From Saprospiraceae bacterium (GTDB taxonomy: Bacteria > Bacteroidota > Bacteroidia > Chitinophagales > Saprospiraceae), in assembly GCA_028279185.1 (NCBI GenBank), contig JANQSS010000027.1:124001-188000 (forward strand): a DNA stretch of 64,000 nucleotides, in the 5' to 3' direction. The notes under the pieces are model-generated. The model was not told where the DNA came from, did not search any database, and saw only the letters and a program-made list of their open reading frames with translations. Position 1 is the stretch's first letter; each line of letters starts with the position of its first letter. Shown here one piece after another: positions 37,184 to 46,284 of the stretch. A program made the translations under genes and the position numbers.

Positions 37184-38656
37184 ATGAATAATCTTTTACG
37201 TCTGTGGGTTTTTCTACTAGTTGGGTTGGCAGTTGTTCTCTGGTCATGTAAAGATGATGATTTTAGCACCTCAGAGGCCATTCAACTAAGTTTCTCATCA
37301 GACACACTCCGGTTGGATACCGTGTTCACGGAACGTGGTTCCGCCACATACATTCTTAAAGCATATAACGAATCGGATGATCACGTCATGATTGAATCCA
37401 TAAAACTACTGGATGATACAGGTTTTTTTAGGTTGAACATTGATGGAATACCAGGTAATGAATCAAAGGATGTTCCTATTTACGCCAATGATAGTATATA
37501 TATTTTTTGTGAAGTTACTATAGATCCGGACCAACCGCTCTCCGTTAGCCCCTTCATAATACAGGACAGAATAGAATTCGTAACAAATGGCAACGCACAA
37601 ATCGTCCATCTTGAAGCTTGGGGGCAAAATGCAAATTATTTTCCTTCACGATCAAACCAACAAAATATTGCGAGACTAACCTGCGCAAATAGTGAAATCG
37701 TTTGGGATGATGAAAAGCCTTATGTTCTTTACGGTGTCCTATTGGTTGACAGTTGTACGCTTCGCATTTTGGCTGGGCGTCAAATCTACGTCCACGGTGG
37801 AATTGTAAATAATGATATTGGGCTATACAACGATGGCATATTATTCATCCAAGCCAATGGAAGATTATTGTTGGAGGGAACATTGGATGCACCTATTATT
37901 ATTCAGGATGACCGTCTCGAACCAGCCTTTGACGATGCACCGGGCCAATGGTCAGCCTTGCGCTTTGGGCCTGGCAGTACGGGCAACCGAATAACACATA
38001 CGATAATTAAGAATAGCATCGTCGGTGTTCAAATGGATTCGCTTTCGGAGGCGGATTTATCACATGTAGAAATCTACAATACTGCCGGCAGTGGAGTAGT
38101 TGCAGTGCATGCGAATTTGGAAATGCAGAACTGTCTTGTTCATAATAACGGAGGGAATTCACTCGCAATTCTACATGGTGGCTTTGCCCGGATTTCGTAC
38201 TGCACATTTGCCAATTATGGAAATGAAAATGAGTCTATCCGAATGAGTAACTTTCGTTGTTACGATCCACTTTGTGAATCATTTTCCGTAAATGGACTTA
38301 ATGCTGCAATTGTAAATTCCATGGTCATCGGTGATGATACGGATGAAATTGCTTTATTGGACGGGACAAATGATGGACCTGAAGATTTTACATTTGTATT
38401 TGATCATTGTTTGTATCGTGCCAATAGACTTCCGGATGACGATCCTACATTTCTTGAGAATTGTACAAATTGCTTAGAACTAGACCGAAATGCTCCGCTT
38501 TTTGTTGATAGACTTGAAGGCGACTACCACCTCGATACATTGTCGCAAGTTGAGGGATTAGCGCGGCCAATACCAACAATTATCCTGGACAAGGATGAAA
38601 TTCCAAGGGATGCATCGACGCCTGACATAGGGTGTTTTGAATATAATGGCTATTAA
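37184..38656 (+). CDS. Lipoprotein with right-handed parallel beta-helix
   Basis: The 490-residue protein has a lipoprotein signal peptide with lipobox LWSC and Cys22 as the lipidated residue. The next 130 residues look like an Ig-type domain. From about residue 200 the protein has beta-helix turns (IFIQANGRLLLEGTLDAPIIIQDD, HTIIKNSIVGVQMDS, HVEIYNTAGSGVVAVHANLEMQNC). It ends STPDIGCFEYNGY, the usual end of such cell-surface beta-helix proteins. It is expected on a membrane surface, perhaps in carbohydrate binding. It is divergent from the glycosyltransferase operon. Confidence 0.82.
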   Translation: MNNLLRLWVFLLVGLAVVLWSCKDDDFSTSEAIQLSFSSDTLRLDTVFTERGSATYILKAYNESDDHVMIESIKLLDDTGFFRLNIDGIPGNESKDVPIYANDSIYIFCEVTIDPDQPLSVSPFIIQDRIEFVTNGNAQIVHLEAWGQNANYFPSRSNQQNIARLTCANSEIVWDDEKPYVLYGVLLVDSCTLRILAGRQIYVHGGIVNNDIGLYNDGILFIQANGRLLLEGTLDAPIIIQDDRLEPAFDDAPGQWSALRFGPGSTGNRITHTIIKNSIVGVQMDSLSEADLSHVEIYNTAGSGVVAVHANLEMQNCLVHNNGGNSLAILHGGFARISYCTFANYGNENESIRMSNFRCYDPLCESFSVNGLNAAIVNSMVIGDDTDEIALLDGTNDGPEDFTFVFDHCLYRANRLPDDDPTFLENCTNCLELDRNAPLFVDRLEGDYHLDTLSQVEGLARPIPTIILDKDEIPRDASTPDIGCFEYNGY

Positions 38657-38665
38657 AATAAATAT

Positions 38666-39982
38666 TCAAGAAGTTGACCTCGCAGTAACGCCACGGAAAT
38701 TTACAGAAACTAGAAGGATGATGCCCAGAATAAAAAAAATACCGAGCACCAATACGCTATTTCGCATTCCACCTGTCCATTGTTCCATAAAACCAAATGA
38801 AAAAGTACCGAATACGATTGCCATTTTTTCCAGAACATCGTAAAAACTAAAATAAGAAGTTGTGTCTTCGGTGTCGTCAGGAATTAATTTTGAATAGGAC
38901 GATCTGGAAATTGCCTGTATGCCACCCATGACTACACCCACTGCTCCGGCAATAAAATAGAATTGTATTTTTTTAGAAACAAAATAGGCAGCACAGCAAA
39001 TTAAGGCCCATATGACAAGCATGAGTATTAAGCTGTATTTATTTCCCTTGGTTTTAGAAATGTAGGCAAATAAATAGGCTCCACCGATGGCGACCAATTG
39101 AAGAAGTAATATAATTCCAATTAGTTCACTCGTGCCAAAGTTCAATTCTTTTTCAGCAAAAATAGAGGCCAAATAAAGTACGGTCTGAACACCTGCCGAA
39201 TAGAAGAAGAACGCCGTTAAAAAACGTTTTATGTTTTTCTTCTTTTGAAGTTGCTGCCAAACTTTACGAATTTCGCGATAGCCCTCCCAAATAATTCTAT
39301 TTCCTGTCCTGATTAAGGTGTCCTTTGGTAGTCGACGAAAAGTAATTTGGGCGAACCCAAACCACCATAGTCCAACCATGATAAATGCTATTCGCGAGGG
39401 TAAGTAGGCATCTTTAATTCCAAAGAACTCAGGAAAATTGATAACAACGAGATTTAATATCAATAAAATTACACTTCCTATATAACCATAGGCAAATCCC
39501 TTTGCGCTTATTCGGTCATATTGATCTTCAGTCGCGATTTCAGGTAAATATGAATTATAAAATACAAGTCCTCCGGAAAAGCCAATTGTCGCAAGAATGA
39601 AAGCAATACTGCCAATTATCCATCCATGCGATAAATCTTCGACGAAAAAAAACATGCTGATGCAAGCTAAAGAGCCAAGTGTCGTAAAAAACTTCATGAA
39701 GACAAGTTTTCTACCACTAGCATCCGCAATTCCGGATAGTAGAGGAGAAAGAACAGTCAATATGATATATGCTACCGCAATGGAGTAAGCATACACAACC
39801 GAATTGCTAATTTCTCGCCCAAAAAGTACAATATCATAGCCTTCAGTGGCTTTCAAAAAATAGATTGGGAAAATAGCCACAGAAATCACTAAGGCATAAG
39901 AAGAATTCGCCCAATCGAAAATGGCCCACCCATTGATTGTACGCTTGTCATTTAGTCTAGGATCCGGCAATTCTCCTATCAT
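38666..39982 (-). CDS. UMF1 (Atg22-like) major facilitator transporter
   Basis: The 438-residue protein has about twelve membrane helices. The N-terminal signature KRTINGWAIFDWANSSYALVIS is characteristic of the UMF1/Atg22-like MFS family, and the YSKLIPDDTEDTTSYFSFYDVLEKMAIVFG segment before helix 11 matches the same group. Family members have been linked to efflux of amino acids or other small molecules. The substrate here is unknown. It is convergent with the lipoprotein gene, with nine bases between stops. Confidence 0.87.
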   Translation of the reverse strand: MIGELPDPRLNDKRTINGWAIFDWANSSYALVISVAIFPIYFLKATEGYDIVLFGREISNSVVYAYSIAVAYIILTVLSPLLSGIADASGRKLVFMKFFTTLGSLACISMFFFVEDLSHGWIIGSIAFILATIGFSGGLVFYNSYLPEIATEDQYDRISAKGFAYGYIGSVILLILNLVVINFPEFFGIKDAYLPSRIAFIMVGLWWFGFAQITFRRLPKDTLIRTGNRIIWEGYREIRKVWQQLQKKKNIKRFLTAFFFYSAGVQTVLYLASIFAEKELNFGTSELIGIILLLQLVAIGGAYLFAYISKTKGNKYSLILMLVIWALICCAAYFVSKKIQFYFIAGAVGVVMGGIQAISRSSYSKLIPDDTEDTTSYFSFYDVLEKMAIVFGTFSFGFMEQWTGGMRNSVLVLGIFFILGIILLVSVNFRGVTARSTS

Positions 39983-40930
39983 TTTATTGGCTTTGACATG
40001 TCAACAAGATAGACATTAATCGCTAAGCCTGGATTCTAGCTCAGAATTTCGAGTGCAATGCGTCTTGAATACGCGCTGCTCTAAGCAAATGCAGGGATTC
40101 AGACACATAAACCATCAGTCCTTTTCCCCTTTAACAGCCCCGTTTCTTTTCTGGCTGGCACATACTACTATCATATCTGCCTCCAGAACCATTAAAAACA
40201 CATATGGTTTGTTTCCTTTAAGACAAAGTTCGGTCTTCACATATTTTCTCCCGGCCTTCGAAGGGAACTTTTTACTCAATTGAAATGTGGCCAGTTTCCC
40301 CTGTGTATGCGCATTCATCGTTCAATCGGGACTGAACTGCCTGAAAGGCCTGTACGGTATTGTCACACCGATTAAAGGCCAAACACTTGAGAACCGGGAA
40401 CCCTTATGCGAAAAACTCATCCGTACGTAATAATGCGTTTGAACCATCGAAACCCACTAACTTTTTCTGTAATGTAGTGCATCCATTGTTTTCGTATCTC
40501 CCAAGACACCGAGCATCTTCTAGCTGTGCATGACTATGTACAAGAGTCGGTCAGCGCGTTAATAAATCTTTGCTCTGTACCATCGTTGAATGACGAAGAT
40601 TAGAGCCATTACTATCAATTAATAATTTTGCAAAGGAAACTCCCGTTTACTAATCTAAGATCTGCTAAGGGATTGGCACGATTTGATGTTTTCATGGTCT
40701 AGATTTTTAGGCACCTCAATGTTTTATAAAATCCAATCCTGAAGTGGGAGTATTTGTGTGCAAGTATAATTACACGTCCAATTCTCTACTTTACAATGAT
40801 CAAAATTCTGCTGAAGTCAATTTTATCGAAAATCAGGAAGAATGACCATAGTCTGCGGTATTTACTAGTTGCATGGTGTGATTTCTTACTTCTTCCGCAT
40901 TAATCTTGCATGTATTTTGAATATTCACAA
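39983..40930. other. Gene-poor 948-base region
   Basis: This is the longest stretch without a convincing gene. It contains a 67-codon minus-strand frame (40115-40318, listed separately) with a mirror frame on the plus strand, and no obvious hairpin, RNA gene or insertion sequence end. It lies immediately downstream of an orphan McrB-N-like gene and could be decayed sequence. Searches in all frames by eye for a P-loop (GxxGxGKT) or transposase motif were negative. Confidence 0.55.
40115..40318 (-). CDS. Possible small hypothetical protein (67 residues) or remnant
   Basis: The frame starts with ATG and reads MNAHTQGKLATFQLSKKFP, then a Lys-rich stretch and YVFLMVLEADMIVVCASQ before stopping. 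I do not recognise a family. A long overlapping frame on the other strand shows that chance open frames occur here, so it may not be a gene. Confidence 0.25.
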   Translation of the reverse strand: MNAHTQGKLATFQLSKKFPSKAGRKYVKTELCLKGNKPYVFLMVLEADMIVVCASQKRNGAVKGEKD

Positions 40931-41617
40931 CTATGCTAATAAAATTTTGTTCCTACACGCTTGAGCAATTTCATAAACGATTAACCGACTAGTTTCAATA
41001 ATGGGCTTATTAAAACGTTTTCGGTGAAGTGTTAATAATTCTTCGTCTTTAAAAATGAAGTTTGAAAAAGTATTAACCATCTTTTGATATCGCACCAAAT
41101 CTTCAATGTCGCCAAGCGGCTTTGCTCCTAAGACGTCAATGAGAGTTTGATGGAGGATCTGATTGTAGTACGAGTACTTTTGAGGGAATTTCATAGATAG
41201 ATAGTAGGAAATGATGGAGTTGTCTTGATGGTGCCATGATTCCCGAATGGATTGTTCTTTCTTTCGAAGCGCACGTAAAAGTTCCTCTGAATAAAATTTG
41301 AACCGATCGATTCGCCCTTCCAGATCGCGTTCTTCGTGAAACAATTCTGCAAAGGCAATAGCAACCATTGATGGGTCATAATCGACTAGCTTTAGCATGA
41401 GTTCTGCGGCCCTGTTTTGTTCATTTTTCCACAATCGTTTTGTTCGGTCAGATTCGAATAAAACAATTAGCCAATCATAAATAGTAGAAGAATTAAGATG
41501 ATCGTGGGTAGAAAGATCAAATTGCTTATAATAAAGCCAGTCCATCTCAGATAATACTTCACGTTTTAGCAAAACTTTGAAAGCAGAAATGGTTTTATGG
41601 ATATTATCAAGTTTCAA
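40931..41617 (-). CDS. Orphan protein resembling the N-terminal domain of McrB-like AAA proteins
   Basis: The 228-residue protein has no membrane segment. Its middle and C-terminal half (SIISYYLSMKFPQKYSYYNQ, IDVLGAKPLGDIEDLVRYQKMV, FKDEELLTLHRKRF) resemble the domain preceding the AAA+ motor in McrB-like restriction ATPases of Bacteroidota, in my recollection. No Walker A motif is present in it or downstream, so it is either a stand-alone protein or a truncated remnant. The start is a TTG at 41617, two bases after the amidohydrolase stop, since an in-frame TAA lies close upstream. The function is unknown. Confidence 0.6.
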   Translation of the reverse strand: MKLDNIHKTISAFKVLLKREVLSEMDWLYYKQFDLSTHDHLNSSTIYDWLIVLFESDRTKRLWKNEQNRAAELMLKLVDYDPSMVAIAFAELFHEERDLEGRIDRFKFYSEELLRALRKKEQSIRESWHHQDNSIISYYLSMKFPQKYSYYNQILHQTLIDVLGAKPLGDIEDLVRYQKMVNTFSNFIFKDEELLTLHRKRFNKPIIETSRLIVYEIAQACRNKILLA

Positions 41618-41619
41618 AG

Positions 41620-43299
41620 CTATTTACTTGAATAGACTACCCGACCATTAAGTATTGTGGCAAAAACGGTTGTGCTGGGGATGGAGTCCTCAGGACATTC
41701 CATAAGGTTTTGATTCAAAATACAGATATCGGCGACATATCCCTCTTTAATTGATCCCTTAAAAGATTCTTCAAAGGCGGCGTATGCATTACCCGAAGTA
41801 TAACCCGACAATACTTCATTTCTGGACAACTTTTGATCGAGAAAAAATGATTCACCGCCTGGTCGCCGGCGTCGCGTAAGTGCAGCAAATATATTTTCAA
41901 ATGGGTTCATTGATTCCACTGGAACATCGGTTCCTAAAGCCAATCGTGCGCCATTATTTAATAAATTACGCCAAACGTATGCATTATTTTGTGCCCTAAT
42001 CTTACCTAGTCTGGCACCGACAAATGGTGCATCAGAGGTACAGTGTATAGGTTGCATGGAGGCTATAACATGTAACTTTCCAAACCTTGGTTGATCGGCA
42101 GGTGCTATATGCTGGGCATGCTCAATTCGCCATCGATTATCGGTGGACGGATTTAAATAGTTTTCAAACAAGTTCAGTGTTTCATGATTTGCGCGATCTC
42201 CTATAGCATGAACGCAATATTGAAGCTTTTGAGATTTACAGAGGTCGGCATACTTCGTTAGATGTTCGGGCTCCATTGTATTCTGTCCAAAATAGCCGGG
42301 TTGATCTGAATAGGCCTCATTTAGCCAAGCACCTCGTGAGCCCAAGGCACCATCAAAGTATGTCTTTATGGCTCGTGATGTAATAAAACTATCAGCAGCA
42401 TTAATAAATTTGAGTTCAGGATATGCATTGACTAAAAGGTCAAAACTATCGAAAGCCATTAGATAAAGTCGGACGGCTAGCTCTGATTTATTTGCCTTTT
42501 TCCGAAGCCAATTAATTTGCTCAATGGAAGAACCTGCATCATGAAAACTGGTAATTCCATATTGATGGCATGATTTTGTAGCGGCGTGTAACGCCTGCTC
42601 CCAAATTAATTCGAGGTTTTTTGTTTCTTCAATAAAATCTTCGAATATTATGGCCGCATTTTCCTCGAAGATTCCTATTGGATTTCCGGCGTTATCGCGT
42701 AATATTCGTCCACCCAGAGGTGAAGTGCTTTCTAAAGATATACCGACTATATCCATGGCTTTTTTATTTGCAAATGCAGCATGACCACTTGCATGCGTCA
42801 AGAAGACAGGATGATCGGGAACGAGTTCACTCAGTGATGTGTGGATGGGATATCCATCCTTACTATCCTTTGGCCGTTCCTTCCATTTCTCTTGATGCCA
42901 CCCTCGCCCTTCTATCCAGGTACCTTTTGGGACTTTGTTTGACTGTTCGATGACGGCATTCACAATTTCATTCCACGATGTATACTTTTCAAGCTGTAGA
43001 TTCGTCAATGATTCACCGTAGGATAGAAGATGACCATGTCCTTCAATTAGACCGGGCATGACAAACCTACCTTCAGCGTCAATAACCTTTTTTGTCGGAT
43101 GTTTTGAGTTATCATTGTCGTTCGATGATATAATTAATTCAATCGATTTATTGCGAATAAAGATTGTCTTTAATTCATCGTGGTACTTGGCGCCATCAAA
43201 TAGTTTGGCATTCACAATTTTCAAATCATACGTCTCTGGGTTTTGATCACAACATATGCATGAAATTGAAATAAACAGCAGTATTGTTATATGGCGCAT
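41620..43299 (-). CDS. YtcJ-like amidohydrolase lipoprotein
   Basis: The 559-residue protein begins with a lipoprotein signal (LLFISISCICC). The amidohydrolase-3 domain carries the metal-binding GLIEGHGHL, ATKSCHQYGITSFHDAG, TYFDGALGSRGAW, the histidine segments VHAIGDRANHETL and IEHAQHI, and ALGTDVPVESMNPF. It should be a metal-dependent hydrolase exposed in the envelope. The substrate is unknown; YtcJ-type enzymes act on amide or ester compounds. Two bases after its stop comes the start of the McrB-N-like gene, so both are likely on one transcript. Confidence 0.88.
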   Translation of the reverse strand: MRHITILLFISISCICCDQNPETYDLKIVNAKLFDGAKYHDELKTIFIRNKSIELIISSNDNDNSKHPTKKVIDAEGRFVMPGLIEGHGHLLSYGESLTNLQLEKYTSWNEIVNAVIEQSNKVPKGTWIEGRGWHQEKWKERPKDSKDGYPIHTSLSELVPDHPVFLTHASGHAAFANKKAMDIVGISLESTSPLGGRILRDNAGNPIGIFEENAAIIFEDFIEETKNLELIWEQALHAATKSCHQYGITSFHDAGSSIEQINWLRKKANKSELAVRLYLMAFDSFDLLVNAYPELKFINAADSFITSRAIKTYFDGALGSRGAWLNEAYSDQPGYFGQNTMEPEHLTKYADLCKSQKLQYCVHAIGDRANHETLNLFENYLNPSTDNRWRIEHAQHIAPADQPRFGKLHVIASMQPIHCTSDAPFVGARLGKIRAQNNAYVWRNLLNNGARLALGTDVPVESMNPFENIFAALTRRRRPGGESFFLDQKLSRNEVLSGYTSGNAYAAFEESFKGSIKEGYVADICILNQNLMECPEDSIPSTTVFATILNGRVVYSSK

Positions 43300-43339
43300 T
43301 ATTAATATTAATTTAGAATCTAATTACCGGACTGTCAAT

Positions 43340-44950
43340 TTAGGCCTTTATTCGAAATCGAGGTTCAAAAGATGTTGGGACCGCTAATTCCATAAATTTT
43401 CGCCAATCATCTGGAGACTTATCTTCGTCTATTAGACAACCGGTTGGTACGTATGGATAAATAAAGGAATAGGGCTGGGACTCGTGCATATTAAGCCGAC
43501 GATAGACCATCGATCGATCAATTTCATGAGCGTGGCGTACACCTGCCGCAGCCATCAATTCAACAAATGATTCTACTGTTTCATTATGATAATTCGCCAC
43601 ACGATCGATTTTATTAGAAACATTTAATCCGGCAACCAACTCTTTGCGATGCGTGGCGACTCCGGTCGGGCAGTTATTTTTATTGCATTCCAATGCCTGT
43701 ATACATCCGAGTGCTAGCATCATCGCACGGGCGGAATAACAAACGTCAGCACCCAAGGCGAATGCGCGAAACATATCAAAGCCGGACACAATTTTGCCAG
43801 AGGCTATTAACGTTATCTCATCTTTAAATCCAAATCCTTCGAGTGCATTATAGACAAATGCCAATCCTTCTCGAAAGGGCATACCCACGGAATTTGAAAA
43901 TTCAAGCGGTGCTGCACCAGTGCCGCCCTCTGCGCCATCGACGGCTATAAAATCAGGTTTAATATTGGTCTCTTGCATAGCCTTGCATATGGCGAGAAAT
44001 TCATGTTTTGCTCCAACACAAAGTTTAAACCCAATGGGTTTACCGCTCGAAAGTCGACGCAGTTCACCAATGAATTCGACTAAACCTCTAGGCCCATTAA
44101 ATGCGGTATGATATGGAGGCGACAGAACGTCTAAACCTGGTTCGATATTTCGAATTATTGCTATTTCGGGGGTGTTTTTCTTGGCAGGTAATATGCCACC
44201 GTGACCTGGTTTCGCGCCCTGACTCAACTTTACTTCGATCATTTTCACCTCAGGTCTAGCCGCTTGCTTGCTGAATAATTCGGGATCAAAACCTCCTTCC
44301 TTAGTACGACATCCAAAGTATCCCGTACCGAATTGAAAAATTATATCTCCGCCATGTTTTAAATGATATGGGCTTATTCCGCCTTCACCGGTATTATGTG
44401 CGAAGTTGCCAACCTTTGCACCTCCATTTAGAGATAAAATCGCTCGGCTGCTCAAAGAACCAAAACTCATGGCAGATACGTTCAATAAGCTGCATGAATA
44501 AGGCTGGGTGCAATCTTTCCCACCTATTATTACACGAGGATTGGATTCAAGGTCATGCGGATCGAGGGCACCTATAGAATGATGCATCCATTCATATCCT
44601 TCTGCATAATTATTGAGCTGTGTTCCGAAGGGGTTGGTGTCGAGTCCTTGCTCGGATCGGGCATAAACCAGAGACCTATCCAATCGACTAAACGGTCGTC
44701 CATCGATGTCTGATTCGATGAAGTACTGTTGTATTTTCGGACGTAATTCTTCCATAAGTTTTCTGCCTCTCCCGACAATAGGAAAATTTCGCATGATGCT
44801 ATTTTTCTTTTGCATCATATCATAAAACCCTAGAAGGACAAGTGGAACTACTGCTATAAGCACCATGGCGAATCCTGGCCACCACAGTTGGTCGATTAAC
44901 AAGCTTCCCGCGATGGCAACAATTGCGCTGATAGTGAATATAATACGCAT
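43340..44950 (-). CDS. FMN-binding glutamate-synthase-family protein
   Basis: The 536-residue protein has two N-terminal membrane helices and then a GltB-like FMN-barrel domain: LLNVSAMSFGSLSSRAILSLNGGAK, NTGEGGISPYH, EVKLSQGAKPGHGGILPAKK, FIAVDGAEGGTGAAPLEF, and a 3Fe-4S-type cysteine cluster region LGCIQALECNKNNCPTGVATH. The glutaminase and GltD parts are missing, so it is a stand-alone flavoprotein of the GltB2 kind found in many Bacteroidota. The electron donor is unknown. It is divergent from an MFS gene. Confidence 0.9.
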   Translation of the reverse strand: MRIIFTISAIVAIAGSLLIDQLWWPGFAMVLIAVVPLVLLGFYDMMQKKNSIMRNFPIVGRGRKLMEELRPKIQQYFIESDIDGRPFSRLDRSLVYARSEQGLDTNPFGTQLNNYAEGYEWMHHSIGALDPHDLESNPRVIIGGKDCTQPYSCSLLNVSAMSFGSLSSRAILSLNGGAKVGNFAHNTGEGGISPYHLKHGGDIIFQFGTGYFGCRTKEGGFDPELFSKQAARPEVKMIEVKLSQGAKPGHGGILPAKKNTPEIAIIRNIEPGLDVLSPPYHTAFNGPRGLVEFIGELRRLSSGKPIGFKLCVGAKHEFLAICKAMQETNIKPDFIAVDGAEGGTGAAPLEFSNSVGMPFREGLAFVYNALEGFGFKDEITLIASGKIVSGFDMFRAFALGADVCYSARAMMLALGCIQALECNKNNCPTGVATHRKELVAGLNVSNKIDRVANYHNETVESFVELMAAAGVRHAHEIDRSMVYRRLNMHESQPYSFIYPYVPTGCLIDEDKSPDDWRKFMELAVPTSFEPRFRIKA

Positions 44951-44954
44951 GTTG

Positions 44955-44962
44955 CGAAAATA
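44955..44962 (-). promoter_or_regulatory. Candidate -7-like box abutting the glutamate-synthase-like gene
   Basis: The minus strand reads TATTTTCG, one mismatch from TAnnTTTG, four bases before the ATG at 44950. No -33 element was found. Confidence 0.28.
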
Positions 44963-45028
44963 AGAAATTTACATATGCTTCGATTCGTACAACACCAGAG
45001 CTCTTCAACTAGACGGCCGTGGAAATTG

Positions 45029-45036
45029 TACCTTTG
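45029..45036 (+). promoter_or_regulatory. Candidate -7 box for the MFS transporter gene
   Basis: TACCTTTG is a full match to TAnnTTTG and ends 34 bases before the ATG at 45071. A -33 element is unclear. Confidence 0.42.
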
Positions 45037-45070
45037 CGAGCTACTTGACTTGCTGTCATATTAGACCTGA

Positions 45071-46261
45071 ATGAAAGGAAGGAGAATTATTTTATGGCTG
45101 TTGGCGTTCGTCAATTTTACGAACATAATGGACGTCATGATTATGATGCCCCTAGCGGATTTGTTTATCGAAGAGTTTAGTATTTCTGTTGGAGAGTTTT
45201 CGTTGTTAATTTCAAGTTATGGCATTGCCGCATTTTTTTCAAGCTTGTGTGGTGTCTTTTTATTGGATAAATTCAATCGTCGCAAATCGTTGATGTTTAT
45301 CTATTCGGGTTTTTTAGTAGGAACAACATTATGCGGCATTGCACCTGATTATGAGACATTGCTCGTCATAAGGTTTATTACCGGATTATTTGGCGGAATT
45401 ATTGGTGCACTGGCATTGTCTATAATTAGTGATGTTTATAAATTCAAAGAGCGAGGACAGGCAATTGGTGCGCTCATGGCAGCCTTCTCAGCTGCAGCTG
45501 CGCTGGGCGTTCCCTTTGGATTTTATTTTGCAACAGAGTTTAGTTGGAGATTTCCATTTTTTTTTATTGCAGGAATTGCATTGGTAATTTGGATAATTGC
45601 CTACTTGAAATTCCCACCAATCGAAATTAATCGGGAGGAAGTTGTCGATTACGCACCCTTTGAGCTGTTACAAAAAATTGTAACAAACAAAAATATTTTG
45701 AATGCTCTACTGCTGGGATTCGTAGTTGTCTTTGGTCATTTTTTAATTATACCTTTTATTACGCCCTATATGACCAATAATGTTGGTTTTGAGGATAAAG
45801 ACATCACGTATATCTATTTGGTAGGGGGATTACTGACGGTTGTTACCGCACCAATCATTGGAAAATTAACCGATAAATATGGCGTGAATCCTGTTTTCTA
45901 TATTGTCATGATCATTTCGTTTGTCCCGGTGGTTTGGCTTACGAACCTGGGACCAGTAACAATACCTTATGCTCTCGTGGTGACGACGCTGTTTTTTGTT
46001 TTTGGTAGTGGCCGTATGTTACCACCTCAAAGTTTGATTACAAGTGCCGTCGGTCCTGATTTACGAGGCAGTTTCATGAGCCTTAAGTCGGCACTTCAAC
46101 AACTTGCGATTGCCTTAGCCGCAGCGATTGGTGGAATAATCATATCAGAAGACAAAGACATGAAACTTGTAGGATATGAGTGGGTTGGCTATAGCTCGAT
46201 TGCGGTATGCATCATTGCCATGATTTTGACGCCACGGATAAAAATCGCAAAGGGAAATTAA
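45071..46261 (+). CDS. MFS transporter (drug-efflux-like)
   Basis: The 396-residue protein has twelve predicted helices. MKGRRIILWLLAFVNFTNIMDVMIMMPLADLF opens helix 1. LDKFNRRKSLMF is the MFS loop 2-3 motif (a variant of GxxxDRxGRR), and KLTDKYGVNPVF is its repeat in the second half. This resembles small-molecule or sugar efflux antiporters of the DHA1 kind. The substrate is unknown. It is monocistronic, with a -7-like box upstream, and ends 23 bases from the convergent second sigma operon. Confidence 0.88.
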   Translation: MKGRRIILWLLAFVNFTNIMDVMIMMPLADLFIEEFSISVGEFSLLISSYGIAAFFSSLCGVFLLDKFNRRKSLMFIYSGFLVGTTLCGIAPDYETLLVIRFITGLFGGIIGALALSIISDVYKFKERGQAIGALMAAFSAAAALGVPFGFYFATEFSWRFPFFFIAGIALVIWIIAYLKFPPIEINREEVVDYAPFELLQKIVTNKNILNALLLGFVVVFGHFLIIPFITPYMTNNVGFEDKDITYIYLVGGLLTVVTAPIIGKLTDKYGVNPVFYIVMIISFVPVVWLTNLGPVTIPYALVVTTLFFVFGSGRMLPPQSLITSAVGPDLRGSFMSLKSALQQLAIALAAAIGGIIISEDKDMKLVGYEWVGYSSIAVCIIAMILTPRIKIAKGN

Positions 46262-46284
46262 TTTACAATCGAATTTGAAAATTG

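Noticed and set aside
40053..40283. Plus-strand 76-codon frame
   Set aside because: It overlaps a minus-strand frame almost entirely and shows no recognisable protein features.
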